DNA of 64,000 nucleotides, taken from contig JAAUZV010000007.1 of NCBI GenBank assembly GCA_014804425.1, forward strand, positions 154,851 through 218,850, written 5' to 3'. Below are positions 26,523 through 35,675 of this stretch, one piece after another. The translations under genes and the position numbers were made by a program. The notes beneath the pieces were generated by a model, which was not told the origin of the DNA, searched no databases, and worked only from the letters and a program-made list of their open reading frames with translations. The stretch's first letter is position 1. Every line of letters starts with the position of its first letter. The DNA is from Lachnospiraceae bacterium. GTDB lineage: Bacteria > Bacillota > Clostridia > Lachnospirales > Lachnospiraceae.

Positions 26523-28865
26523 TTATAAGCTTACCACAATTTCGCCTGAAATGTCCGAAATGACCGTATCATTTCCTTCCACCGCAAAGCTGCCGCCGGT
26601 TACGGCATTTGCCTTGACATTAACGAGGCGGATGGAACATGACGTTTTGGTATCGACTGTGATCTTAGTCTGACCGCCGTCCTTTACCGCTTTCACTGAA
26701 AGCGCCGCCTGATTGTCCATGCCGTAAACGACAGCGGATGCTTCTTTTTGATCACTCAGCTGATAAACGCGGATCTCCGCGCCGTCGGCGTAATCGTAAT
26801 CCGGCTTGTCATCATGCGCGCCGAGCACGACAATGGCGTTTTCCTTTACCATGAGCGGAATGCTCAGGTAGCCGTGTGTTTCGGTGATCCACTGACCGCC
26901 CTGCTTCACCTCTCCGGTAAAGAAATTTGTCCAGGTGCCCTTTGGAAGATAGTATTCGGCAATGCTCTGATCATTGAAGATCGGCGCGACGAGCAGGCTG
27001 TCGCCGAGCATATACTGCTTATCAAGATAATGGCAGGTCTTATCCTCCGTAAATTCCATGACCATGCTGCGCATGCACGGAATACCGGTCTTGTTTGCGG
27101 CAACGGCGGTCGCATACAGATACGGCATGATGCGTGCCTTGAGCTTCGTAAAGAAGCGTACGACGTCTACTGCCTCCTCATCATATACCCACGGTACACG
27201 GTAAGAGGAAGATCCGTGCAGACGACTGTGCGAGGAAAGCAGTCCGAATGCGACCCAGCGTTTATACACGTCGGCGGTTGACGTATTCTCAAAGCCGCCG
27301 ATGTCATGCGCCCAAAAGCCGAAGCCGGACATACAAAGGGAAAGACCGCCGCGCAGGCTCTCCTCCATCGACTCGTAATCGCTCCAGCAGTCTCCGCCCC
27401 AGTGAACGGGGAACTTCTGACCGCCGACGGTCGCGGAGCGGGCAAACAGTACCGCTTCTCCTCTGCCGCGTTTTCTCTCCAGCAGCTCATAAACACACTT
27501 GTTATAAAGATACGTATAGAAGTTATGCATTTTTTTCGGATCGGAGCCGTCAAAATAGGTCACGTTCTCGGATGGAATCCGCTCGCCGAAGTCGGTCTTG
27601 AAACAGTCAACACCCATATCGAGCAGTTTTTCCAATTCCTCCTGATACCACCGATACGCCGCAGGATTCGTGAAATCCACAAGCGCCATACCCGGCTGCC
27701 ACATATCCCATTGCCATACGTCGCCGTTTACACGCTTCACAAAATATCCCTTTTTGCAGCCGACCGCGAAGAGCTCGGACTCCTGCCCGATATACGGGTT
27801 GATCCACACACAGATATTCAGCCCCTTTGCCTTAATGCGCCCAAGCATGCCCTCGGGATCGGGGAACACGCGATCGTCCCAAATGAAATTGCTCCAATGA
27901 AATTCCTTCATCCAGAAACAGTCAAAATGGAATGTGCGCAGCGGAATACCGCGATCCAGCATGCCGTTTACGAAGCTCATAACGGTGTCTTCGTCGTAAT
28001 TGGTCGTAAACGAAGTGGAAAGCCATAAGCCGAATGTCCACGGAGCGGGAAGCGCCGGCTTTCCGGTTAAGTCGGTGTAATGCACGATTGTATCCTTCAT
28101 GGTCGGCCCGTTGATCAGGAAGTAATCCAGCATGCCGCCCTCGACGGAAAATTCAGCGCGTGTGACCATCTCTGTTGCGATCTCAAACGAAACGCGCTCC
28201 GGATGATTGACGAGCACGCCATAGCCCTTGTTGGATACATAAAAAGGAATGTTTTTGTAGGACTGCTCGGTGCTCGTGCCGCCGTCTTCATTCCAAATAT
28301 CCACGGACTGTCCGTTTTTGGTAAACGGCGTAAAGCGCTCACCGAGACCGTAGATCAGCTCGCCGACGCCCAAAGAAAGCTGCTGGCGCATATACGTGTT
28401 TTCGGTATCGCCCGCCGCGTCATATGCCAGCCCCCTCCATGCGGTCTTCATGCAGGCGAGATCCCTGCCGGACGATCCGGTGATGACATCGCCGCCGCGC
28501 TTGTAGGTCATGGAAAAATAAGTTTTTGTGATCTCAAGTGAAAGCGAACCGCTCTGAATCGTGAGCATGTCCTCCGCATCCGTGACGGTGAGCGGAAGCT
28601 CCTCGTTTAATGCCAGCTCAAAAGCGGGGCCTTTTTCCAGACGTCCCATGTGGTGGCAGGTGCGCACGCGCAGGATCTCAGGTGCGGGGGAAGTGATGAT
28701 CATCGTAAGATTCACATAACCCAGAGTGTCCCCCCGGTGGTTGATGCGGTTTGTCGGCATACAGAGCGTTACCCTCGTCGGCTCCACCTTGGTGAAATAC
28801 ACCTGCTGCGGTGCAAAACACTCGTACCCCTCTTTTTGAAGCCAGCATCCGTTGCTGAATTTCAT
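26523..28865 (-). CDS. yicI: GH31 alpha-xylosidase (YicI-like)
   Basis: A 780-residue glycoside hydrolase, near YicI's 772. It has the YicI-type opening MKFSNGCWLQKEGYECFAP. The catalytic nucleophile lies in CFKTDFGERIP and is followed by an acid/base region with FARSATVGGQKFPVHWGGDCWSDYESM and GFGFWAHDIGGF. The subsite FHFDCFWMKEFHWSNFIWD is that of alpha-xylosidases rather than alpha-glucosidases. There is no signal peptide, so it is cytosolic and acts on imported oligosaccharides. The start at 28865 has AGGAGG just upstream; longer frames have none. It is divergent from the YesM-like kinase. Confidence 0.93.
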   Translation of the reverse strand: MKFSNGCWLQKEGYECFAPQQVYFTKVEPTRVTLCMPTNRINHRGDTLGYVNLTMIITSPAPEILRVRTCHHMGRLEKGPAFELALNEELPLTVTDAEDMLTIQSGSLSLEITKTYFSMTYKRGGDVITGSSGRDLACMKTAWRGLAYDAAGDTENTYMRQQLSLGVGELIYGLGERFTPFTKNGQSVDIWNEDGGTSTEQSYKNIPFYVSNKGYGVLVNHPERVSFEIATEMVTRAEFSVEGGMLDYFLINGPTMKDTIVHYTDLTGKPALPAPWTFGLWLSTSFTTNYDEDTVMSFVNGMLDRGIPLRTFHFDCFWMKEFHWSNFIWDDRVFPDPEGMLGRIKAKGLNICVWINPYIGQESELFAVGCKKGYFVKRVNGDVWQWDMWQPGMALVDFTNPAAYRWYQEELEKLLDMGVDCFKTDFGERIPSENVTYFDGSDPKKMHNFYTYLYNKCVYELLERKRGRGEAVLFARSATVGGQKFPVHWGGDCWSDYESMEESLRGGLSLCMSGFGFWAHDIGGFENTSTADVYKRWVAFGLLSSHSRLHGSSSYRVPWVYDEEAVDVVRFFTKLKARIMPYLYATAVAANKTGIPCMRSMVMEFTEDKTCHYLDKQYMLGDSLLVAPIFNDQSIAEYYLPKGTWTNFFTGEVKQGGQWITETHGYLSIPLMVKENAIVVLGAHDDKPDYDYADGAEIRVYQLSDQKEASAVVYGMDNQAALSVKAVKDGGQTKITVDTKTSCSIRLVNVKANAVTGGSFAVEGNDTVISDISGEIVVSL

Positions 28866-28921
28866 GGTTTTTATCCTCCTTTTCCTATCATTCTGTAAAA
28901 AATTATGATACACTTCCGATA

Positions 28922-28939
28922 GGGACAGGAATCCCTGTC
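28922..28939. promoter_or_regulatory. GGGACAG-N4-CCCTGTC inverted motif
   Basis: GGGACAG (28922-28928) and CCCTGTC (28933-28939) form a short hairpin or operator-like palindrome in the GH31/kinase intergenic region. A near copy (N5) is at 37441-37459 upstream of the YesL-like gene. Confidence 0.45.
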
Positions 28940-29030
28940 CGTCATGAGTTCATTATAGTGGATTTTACCGGCAAAGACTACACCATTATTTGAACGTTTT
29001 ATGGACGTAAAAAATAAACTTGAGCAATAT

Positions 29031-29060
29031 AGTGTTAGAATAAGCTTAAATACTAACACT
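29031..29060. promoter_or_regulatory. inverted repeat upstream of the YesM-like kinase
   Basis: AGTGTTAG (29031-29038) and its perfect complement CTAACACT (29053-29060), 22 bp centre to centre, two DNA turns apart. It lies 33 bp before the kinase start. The spacing suits a dimeric regulator; which one is not known. Confidence 0.5.
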
Positions 29061-29092
29061 TTCTGATCAATTCGGAATATGGGGAGGCATCC

Positions 29093-30940
29093 TTGAGATC
29101 AAGTAAGAAGCAGTCGCAGGAAAAAAGAAAAAGAAAACACGCAAGTCCTGATATGACACTGATCCATCACCTGTTCGGCAGACACGGGATCAAGCGGCAG
29201 CTCTATTTTATTTACCTGCTCGCGCTGTTTGTGCCGGTGACAATGCTCGGTATCTTTTTGATCATGAATACGAACAACCTGCTAAAAAATTACTATTCCG
29301 ACATGGTGGCGTCCGACAACCTGCGTATTAAGTCGATCTTTTTTGAGATCACGACGCAGATCTATAACATGTCTGAAAATATCTGCGGCGATGAGGAGCT
29401 TGCGGAAATGCTCGGAACGGATTACCGGACGGAGCGTGCGTTTGCGGCGGATGCAGATGCTTTTATCAATGGGAACAGTTATCTTTATAATTATGCCGAG
29501 GTGGAAGAGCTGGCGATCTATACGGATAATCCCTCCATTTCCGACCATCGCATTTTCCGGCGGGCGGAAGAAGAGGAGAAGGCGCAGGATTGGTTTTTGG
29601 AGGCGTCGGAACAATCGCGCGTATTGTGGATGCCGTTGGAGCGGACGGACAAATACGGCAATATTTATTGGAATCTCTGTCTGGTGCGCAGGATCCCGCA
29701 GCAGAATGATGCTTATCATGCGGTACTTGTCATCAAGATCAGCGATAATTACCTGCGCACGCGTGTGGAGAGCAGCGATTATGCGATGATCGTCAGCGCG
29801 GACAATGGACAGATCGTCTACGCGTCGAACCGTTCGCTCTACGGGCAGCCCATGCATCTTGATATCGACCTGAATGATGCGCATTATTCTTATGCGGACA
29901 GCATGACGGTGGATGGCAGGCGCAGCATTGTCAATGTTTCCACATTGAACATGTATCAGTCCGAATCGCGAATTTACATCTGCACGCTGAATCAATATGC
30001 GTATGACGATATTTACAGAATCGTCCGCACCTGCGTTTTGATCGTTCTGACGGCAATTCTGCTGCCGGGGGTCATGGTCTTTGTATACACGCATTATTTT
30101 ACGACGAGAGTGGAGCTGCTTCGGGGGGAGATGCATAAAGCAAGCCACGGGGATTACAATATCACAGCGGATTTCCGGGGCAATGACGAGATTTCCGAAG
30201 CGTTTGCCGATCTGCAGGTGATGGTGGAGAAGATACAGGAAAAAGAGGCGGCGATGTATCAGTCGCAGATCGGTGAAAAAGAGCTGATGAATAAGCAGCA
30301 GGAAATGGAGTTCAAGATGCTTGCGAGTCAGATCAACCCGCATTTTCTTTATAATACGCTGGAGACGATCCGCATGAACGCGTTTGCCGCAGGTGACCGC
30401 GAGGTAGCGACCGCCATTAAGCTGCTCGGTAAATCGCTGCGCTATGTATTGGAAAATACGGGAACGGCATCCACGACGCTCGAAAAAGAGATGAATTATA
30501 TCGAAAACTATATTAAGATTCAAAAACTCCGCTTCGGCAGCAGGATTGAGTACCGGCTTATTGTGGATGACGCCATTTGTCTGAGGGATTATCAGATTCT
30601 TCCGCTGCTGCTTCAGCCGATCGTGGAGAATGCCATTCTGCACGGACTGGAGGAAAAAGAAAACGGCGGCGTTGTCACGGTGCATATTTATTTGGATGAG
30701 AATCTTCATATTGATATTTCCGACAATGGCTGCGGCATGGAATTAGAACAGGTCAGAAAGCTGCGCAACAGCATATCAGTGCGGAATCCGGAGATTAAAG
30801 CAAGCATTGGTCTTTATAATATCAATCAGCGCATCAAGCTCTGTTACGGCAGCAGATACGGCATGAGTATCAGCAGCATGCCGGGAAAAGGGACGATGAT
30901 CTCACTTGTCATTCCGCCGATGACAGATTCTGCCATGTAA
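29093..30940 (+). CDS. membrane sensor histidine kinase, YesM-like (LytS/YehU class)
   Basis: A 615-residue kinase starting at TTG (29093) with GGGGAGG upstream. A basic N-tail leads to membrane segment 1 (about 40-65), followed by an extracellular sensor (dCache-like, about 65-310), membrane segment 2 (about 312-335, VLIVLTAILLPGVMVFV) and a HAMP. The His kinase domain has SQINPHFLYNTLETIRMNAF, His near residue 416. The ATPase part shows LLLQPIVENAILHGLEE and ISDNGCGMELEQV and ends GLYNINQRIKLCYG...PGKGT. It senses extracellular sugar or SBP in this class. No response regulator is adjacent; the YesN-like regulator is at 40146-41696. Confidence 0.93.
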   Translation: MRSSKKQSQEKRKRKHASPDMTLIHHLFGRHGIKRQLYFIYLLALFVPVTMLGIFLIMNTNNLLKNYYSDMVASDNLRIKSIFFEITTQIYNMSENICGDEELAEMLGTDYRTERAFAADADAFINGNSYLYNYAEVEELAIYTDNPSISDHRIFRRAEEEEKAQDWFLEASEQSRVLWMPLERTDKYGNIYWNLCLVRRIPQQNDAYHAVLVIKISDNYLRTRVESSDYAMIVSADNGQIVYASNRSLYGQPMHLDIDLNDAHYSYADSMTVDGRRSIVNVSTLNMYQSESRIYICTLNQYAYDDIYRIVRTCVLIVLTAILLPGVMVFVYTHYFTTRVELLRGEMHKASHGDYNITADFRGNDEISEAFADLQVMVEKIQEKEAAMYQSQIGEKELMNKQQEMEFKMLASQINPHFLYNTLETIRMNAFAAGDREVATAIKLLGKSLRYVLENTGTASTTLEKEMNYIENYIKIQKLRFGSRIEYRLIVDDAICLRDYQILPLLLQPIVENAILHGLEEKENGGVVTVHIYLDENLHIDISDNGCGMELEQVRKLRNSISVRNPEIKASIGLYNINQRIKLCYGSRYGMSISSMPGKGTMISLVIPPMTDSAM

Positions 30941-31058
30941 AAAAAGACAAGTAATAGATGTAAAAAAAAAACCGTATTTTTATTGCAATAGTTATTATAC
31001 ACTCATAAAGTACATTCGTGTAATTATGCACGAAGCAATTAAATAGGAGGGAAGAATT

Positions 31059-32897
31059 ATGAAAAGGTTGAAGAAGTTGTTAGCAGCTGTATTCGCCTGC
31101 TCACTTGTACTTTCTGCAATGCCTGTAAACGCAGCGCAGGATACATCGGGCTTGGCAGACGGTACGGCATACCTCAACATCAACAACGCAGATTGGGGAG
31201 AGTTTGAGGCAGAGTGGACAAACGCAGAGATCACCGGAGACGGTTCCTACACCGTATCCATGAATGCGGCAGAGCCGCAGAGTCTGGCACAGTTTAACGC
31301 TCTTGAGGTAGTAAACGGCGAGGCTGTTCTTGGGACAGGCTGTGTTCTTACCGTAGACAGCATTAAGATCAACGGTGAGGAGATTGAGATGCAGGGACCG
31401 AGCTACACCTGCTCCGCAGACGGCGGCGGTGTTACGACCCGTGTCAATATCTACAATGAGTGGAACGCACCGGATGAGACAGCGACCGCAGGCGATGACA
31501 AGCATGTAGATCACCGTGTTGCTGAGGGCAATCTGATGGATGCAACAGCATGTCTGTTCTCCTCTGATTACCTGACGGATTTCCAGTCGATCGAAGTAAG
31601 CTTCACGGTTTCGGGCTACGGCACACAGGCAGCAGAGGGAAGCGCTTCTGCGCCGATCGAAGTAGAAGGCCCGGCGATGGCACACTTGAATATTAACAAT
31701 GAAGCATGGGAAGAGTTTGACGCAGAATATGTGGATGTAGAGATCACCGGAGACGGCTCCTACACCGTATCCATGAATGCAGCAGAGGCCCAGAACCTTG
31801 CGCAGTTTAACGCTCTTGAGGTTGAGAACGGAGAAATCCTTCTCGGAACGGCATGTGTTCTTACCGTAGACAGCATTAAGATCAACGGTGAGGAGATCGA
31901 GATGCAGGGACCGAGCTATACCTGCTCCGCAGACGGCGGCGGTCTTACGACTCGTGTCAATATTTACAATGAGTGGAATGCACCGGATGAGACGGCAACC
32001 GCAGGCGATGACAATCATATTGATAATCGTGTTGCTGAGGGCAGTGTAATGGATGCAACGGCCTGCCTGTTCTCCTCCGATTATCTGACAGGCTTCCAGT
32101 CGATCGAAGTAAACTTCACGGTTACGGGATTCGGCACACAGGCAGCAGGTTCGGATGCTCCGGAAGAGGAAGCACCGGCGGCTTCTGTTGATTTTGGCGG
32201 AACTTACAATGCATATATCGGTTTCCAGACACCGAAGTACTCTTTCCGTAATGCATGGGATGATGGCAGCTACGGCAGAGATGTAGCTGGAGATATGGAT
32301 TATTTCAATCAGGTAACAGGCTGGGATGGCAATGACGCAGTTGTGCTCCCCGGTACACTTACCGATGCTGTGATCGCAGGTAACGGTACGTATACGGTAT
32401 CTGTTGACGGCTTAAGCTTCCCGGACGGCGAGTTCGCAGATCAGGAATACATGAATCTGATCTTCTTATCCACGGATATTCCGAATACGGGTGAGATCAC
32501 GATTTCCGATGTGCAGCTGAAAGTAAACGGCTCCAGCGTAGATCTGATGAATGGTCCGATCATCAGCCCGGATTCTGAGCTGTATCTCAATATGCTGCTT
32601 CAGAATATCTGGAATGATGAGGTAGGAGAGATCGGTTATTATGCAGTTCCTCCCACAAGCATGAGCATTACCTTTACGGTAAGCGGCTTTAACTATGATG
32701 CAGAGGCACAGGCAGAGGAGTCGACAGAAGCTCCCGCACCGGCAGATGGCAATGATACCGCACCGGCAGAGACGACTACTTCAAATGATACGGAAGAGAG
32801 CAGCTCTAACGTAGTCCTGATCGTTGTGATCGTTGTAGTGGTTGTTGTTGCAGCAGCGGGCGCAGGCATTGTGGTAGCAAAGAAGAAAAAGAAATAA
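31059..32897 (+). CDS. surface-anchored protein with three related beta-domains
   Basis: A 612-residue exported protein I do not assign to a named family. A signal peptide (about 1-27, ends VNAAQ) is followed by two nearly identical domains at about 37-190 and 208-361; the DNA repeats with a 513-bp (171-codon) period. A third, more divergent copy lies at about 378-545. Shared marks are GxYTVS, a strand with (I/L)K(I/V)NG followed by GP, and (Y/Q)N-WN. An acidic, Ala/Glu/Pro-rich stalk (550-585) leads to a membrane segment of Val/Ala runs (about 588-607) and a final KKKKK. The domains look like beta-sandwiches, plausibly carbohydrate binding, since the gene lies between the sugar-sensing kinase and the ABC permeases. 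Confidence 0.88.
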   Translation: MKRLKKLLAAVFACSLVLSAMPVNAAQDTSGLADGTAYLNINNADWGEFEAEWTNAEITGDGSYTVSMNAAEPQSLAQFNALEVVNGEAVLGTGCVLTVDSIKINGEEIEMQGPSYTCSADGGGVTTRVNIYNEWNAPDETATAGDDKHVDHRVAEGNLMDATACLFSSDYLTDFQSIEVSFTVSGYGTQAAEGSASAPIEVEGPAMAHLNINNEAWEEFDAEYVDVEITGDGSYTVSMNAAEAQNLAQFNALEVENGEILLGTACVLTVDSIKINGEEIEMQGPSYTCSADGGGLTTRVNIYNEWNAPDETATAGDDNHIDNRVAEGSVMDATACLFSSDYLTGFQSIEVNFTVTGFGTQAAGSDAPEEEAPAASVDFGGTYNAYIGFQTPKYSFRNAWDDGSYGRDVAGDMDYFNQVTGWDGNDAVVLPGTLTDAVIAGNGTYTVSVDGLSFPDGEFADQEYMNLIFLSTDIPNTGEITISDVQLKVNGSSVDLMNGPIISPDSELYLNMLLQNIWNDEVGEIGYYAVPPTSMSITFTVSGFNYDAEAQAEESTEAPAPADGNDTAPAETTTSNDTEESSSNVVLIVVIVVVVVVAAAGAGIVVAKKKKK

Positions 32898-32915
32898 TTG
32901 ATTTCTAACACATTG

Positions 32916-32948
32916 AAAAGGCAGAGCCCATAGTGGTTCTGCCTTTTC
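32916..32948 (+). terminator. hairpin after the surface-protein gene
   Basis: GAAAAGGCAGAGCC pairs with GGTTCTGCCTTTTC across a 5-base loop. It lies 19 bp after the stop and would separate the surface-protein transcript from the permease operon or allow partial read-through. A TATAAT at 33014-33019 without a good -35 follows. Confidence 0.8.
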
Positions 32949-33132
32949 AGTTTTCTAAAAAGTAATGTATTTTTTATCAAGTATTGACCGTATCTTAACA
33001 AAATGATTTTCTTTATAATATTTGATATATATGGAGTAGTCTGCAAAAGAATGCATTGCAGTCTTTTTGAGGGCATGGTGCTCCAAAAGAGTACGTGTAC
33101 TCAATGAAAAAAGATGATGAGGGAGGTAAAAA

Positions 33133-34596
33133 ATGAAAGAAGAGTTATCCCCAAGAGAGCAGACCGCAAATAAACTGTATATTCCGCTTCGGATTTTGAT
33201 GGTATTATCTGCGGTTCTATTGTTCTTTCCTGCAATTAATCCTGCGCTGATGATCACAAGTGCAGGGCAGGCGAAGGTAAGCGGAACGGCATCGCTGTTT
33301 ACTTGTGCCGTATCCTACGGAAGTCTGACGAATGGCTTAAACCGTGCGTTCCGCGTAGGCTGGATCAGTCAGGGATTGTTTGTGATGCTGTATTTAGCCT
33401 GTGTGTTATTGGTGCTTGGCATTGCGGCTGCGGCTGCCGCGGGCTGTATGTCTGCCGGTAACCGCAAATTAAAAAATCTGGGCAATATCATTGCCGTTGC
33501 CGGGGGTGCGGCGCAGCTTATCGGCTCGGTTCTGATCCTGGTATTTTATTTTCTGATGATTGATTCCGCAGATATGAGTAAGATCACCATGAAATTTCCG
33601 ACTGCGGTATGGATTTATATTGTAATAGGTATGGCAGTTTTACTATTATCTATTGCGGTGATGATCTTAGTTCCCAAGGCAGATAAGGACGAACATTTTG
33701 CGATCGAATCAAAGTATAAGCTGTTTTTGATGATCATGCCGTTCCTTGTTCTCTGCTTTGCATTTTCCTATCTGCCGCTGTTTTCGTGGAGATATGCATT
33801 CTTTGATTATACGGCGGGCGGTGAGATCGGCTGGGACAATTTTGTCGGCCTGAAGTGGTTTAAGGTTCTGTTCCAAAATGAAGCGTATACGAAGCGGTTG
33901 TTAACCGTTATGAAAAATACGCTTGCCATGAGTGGTCTCGGACTTTTGACAAGCTGGCTGCCGATGGTGTTTGCAATCTTCCTTGCCGAAATGAAGAGCA
34001 CGAGATATCGTCGGTTTGTACAGACCTTTACGACGATCCCGAACTTTATCAGCTGGGTATTGATTTATGCGATCGCATTTGCCATGTTTAATACGGACGG
34101 CTTTATTAATACCCTGCTTCAGAGCTTTGGTGTGAATGCTACCGACAATTATCTGGGTGGAAATTCCCATATGTGGTTAAAGATGCTGGCGTGGGGAACA
34201 TGGAAGGGCGTCGGCTGGAGTGCGATCATCTACATATCCGGAATTGCCGGAATCGATCAGCAGCTTTATGAGGCTGCGACCGTGGATGGCGCGGGGCGCT
34301 TCCAACGGATGTGGCACATCACACTGCCCGGCCTGCTTCCCACTTATACGGTTATGCTGATCATGTCGATCGCGGGTATCTTGAGCAACGGTATGGATCA
34401 GTACCTTGTGTTTACGAATGCACAGAATAAGTATTCCTTGGAGGTACTCGACCTTTATGTATACAATCTGGGTATCGGAAACGGAGATATTCCGCTTTCA
34501 ACAGTTGTCGGTATGATGAAATCCATTATCGCGGTCGTTCTGCTCTTTGTTGCGAACAGAGTAGCGAAGTCCGTCCGCGGCGAAAATATTGTGTAG
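33133..34596 (+). CDS. ABC sugar permease (LplB/YtcP-type) with N-terminal membrane extension
   Basis: A 487-residue inner-membrane permease of the CUT1 class. The C-terminal about 290 residues are LplB-like with LFLMIMPFLVLCFAFSYLPLFSWRYAFFDY, a permease core, and the EAA loop YEAATVDGAGRFQRMWHITLPGLLP. Before it are about 185 extra residues with four hydrophobic segments (about 20-42, 72-98, 110-138, 152-178), which canonical LplB lacks. GGGAGGT precedes the ATG. The second permease follows at once. No ATPase gene is near, so a shared MsmX-like ATPase is expected. Confidence 0.92.
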   Translation: MKEELSPREQTANKLYIPLRILMVLSAVLLFFPAINPALMITSAGQAKVSGTASLFTCAVSYGSLTNGLNRAFRVGWISQGLFVMLYLACVLLVLGIAAAAAAGCMSAGNRKLKNLGNIIAVAGGAAQLIGSVLILVFYFLMIDSADMSKITMKFPTAVWIYIVIGMAVLLLSIAVMILVPKADKDEHFAIESKYKLFLMIMPFLVLCFAFSYLPLFSWRYAFFDYTAGGEIGWDNFVGLKWFKVLFQNEAYTKRLLTVMKNTLAMSGLGLLTSWLPMVFAIFLAEMKSTRYRRFVQTFTTIPNFISWVLIYAIAFAMFNTDGFINTLLQSFGVNATDNYLGGNSHMWLKMLAWGTWKGVGWSAIIYISGIAGIDQQLYEAATVDGAGRFQRMWHITLPGLLPTYTVMLIMSIAGILSNGMDQYLVFTNAQNKYSLEVLDLYVYNLGIGNGDIPLSTVVGMMKSIIAVVLLFVANRVAKSVRGENIV

Positions 34597-34609
34597 GAGG
34601 TGGCGGACT

Positions 34610-35575
34610 ATGGCGATGACAAAGCAGGAAAAGCTGGATGCGAAAGCAGAAAAAGCATATGAGAAAAAACATAAAAGAAAATATAAGCTGACCGCCGGAG
34701 ACATTATTTTCAATATCCTGAATTATGGATTTTTCGGAATTTTTACGATAAGCTGTATTTTCCCGTTCTATTATATTTTTATTAACACGATCTCAAGCCG
34801 CAGCGCGGTTACGAGAGGAGAAGTACTCTTTTATCCGATTGGTTTAACGCTTAAGAATTATCTGGATATTCTGAAGGTGGATGATGTATTCCGGGCATTC
34901 GGTGTATCGATCACCAGAACGTTGATTGGTACGGCGTTAATGGTATTGGCAACGGGTTTTATTGGGTATTTGGTGACACAGGAAGAAATGTGGCATAGAA
35001 AATTGTGGTATCGTTTCCTGATCATCACGATGTATTTTAATGCGGGTATCATTCCTTGGTATATGAACATGAATATGCTCGGTCTGACCGACCATTTTGT
35101 TGCATATATCATTCCCGGTATCGTAGCGCCGTACAATATCATATTGGTAAAAACGTATATTGAATCCATTCCGGGAGAGCTGGAAGAAAGCGCGTTTATG
35201 GATGGAGCAGGGTATCTGACCGTGTTTTGGAAGATTGTCTGGCCGCTCAGCCGTCCAATCTTAGCAACCATCGCGATATTCGGTGCGGTAGGACATTGGA
35301 ACTCCTTTACGGATTCCCTGATCCTGATGCAGAATACGCCGAAGCTGTATACGCTGCAGCACTTACTGTATAACTACCTGAATCAGGCGACGAATATCGG
35401 CGCGGCGATGAATTCGGGTGATTCAGCGGCAGCGGCGGCAGCGGCGGAGATGCTGAATAATAAGGTCATCAAGTATACGGTGGCGATGACTTCCATTATT
35501 CCGATCCTGCTTGTCTATCCGTTCATGCAGCGCTATTTTGAGAAGGGCATTATGCTCGGCGCGGTGAAAGGTTAA
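34610..35575 (+). CDS. ABC sugar permease (YtcP/LplC-type)
   Basis: A 321-residue permease. The ATG at 34610 is preferred because TAGGAGG lies about 9 bp upstream; the 7 codons before it overlap the first permease. A cytosolic basic N-tail precedes about six helices. The EAA loop reads ESAFMDGAGYLTVFWKIVWPLSRP. Near the C-terminus there is an insertion with an Ala run (GDSAAAAAAAEML) not typical of the family. It ends QRYFEKGIMLGAVKG, the usual LplC/YtcP end. It forms the dimer with the preceding permease. Confidence 0.93.
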   Translation: MAMTKQEKLDAKAEKAYEKKHKRKYKLTAGDIIFNILNYGFFGIFTISCIFPFYYIFINTISSRSAVTRGEVLFYPIGLTLKNYLDILKVDDVFRAFGVSITRTLIGTALMVLATGFIGYLVTQEEMWHRKLWYRFLIITMYFNAGIIPWYMNMNMLGLTDHFVAYIIPGIVAPYNIILVKTYIESIPGELEESAFMDGAGYLTVFWKIVWPLSRPILATIAIFGAVGHWNSFTDSLILMQNTPKLYTLQHLLYNYLNQATNIGAAMNSGDSAAAAAAAEMLNNKVIKYTVAMTSIIPILLVYPFMQRYFEKGIMLGAVKG

Positions 35576-35675
35576 GGATGCGCAAGGAAACGGATCAGTT
35601 CGTATGGTGTTATGGGGAAACGGATCAAAGGCGGTTTCCTCTTGGATAAAAATAGCACAAAAAGGAGGATAAAAA

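Noticed and set aside
29282..30709. 475-codon open frame on the minus strand inside the kinase gene
   Set aside because: It is fully antisense to a clear histidine kinase with all motifs. Its composition is that of a shadow frame and it has no ribosome site or domain.
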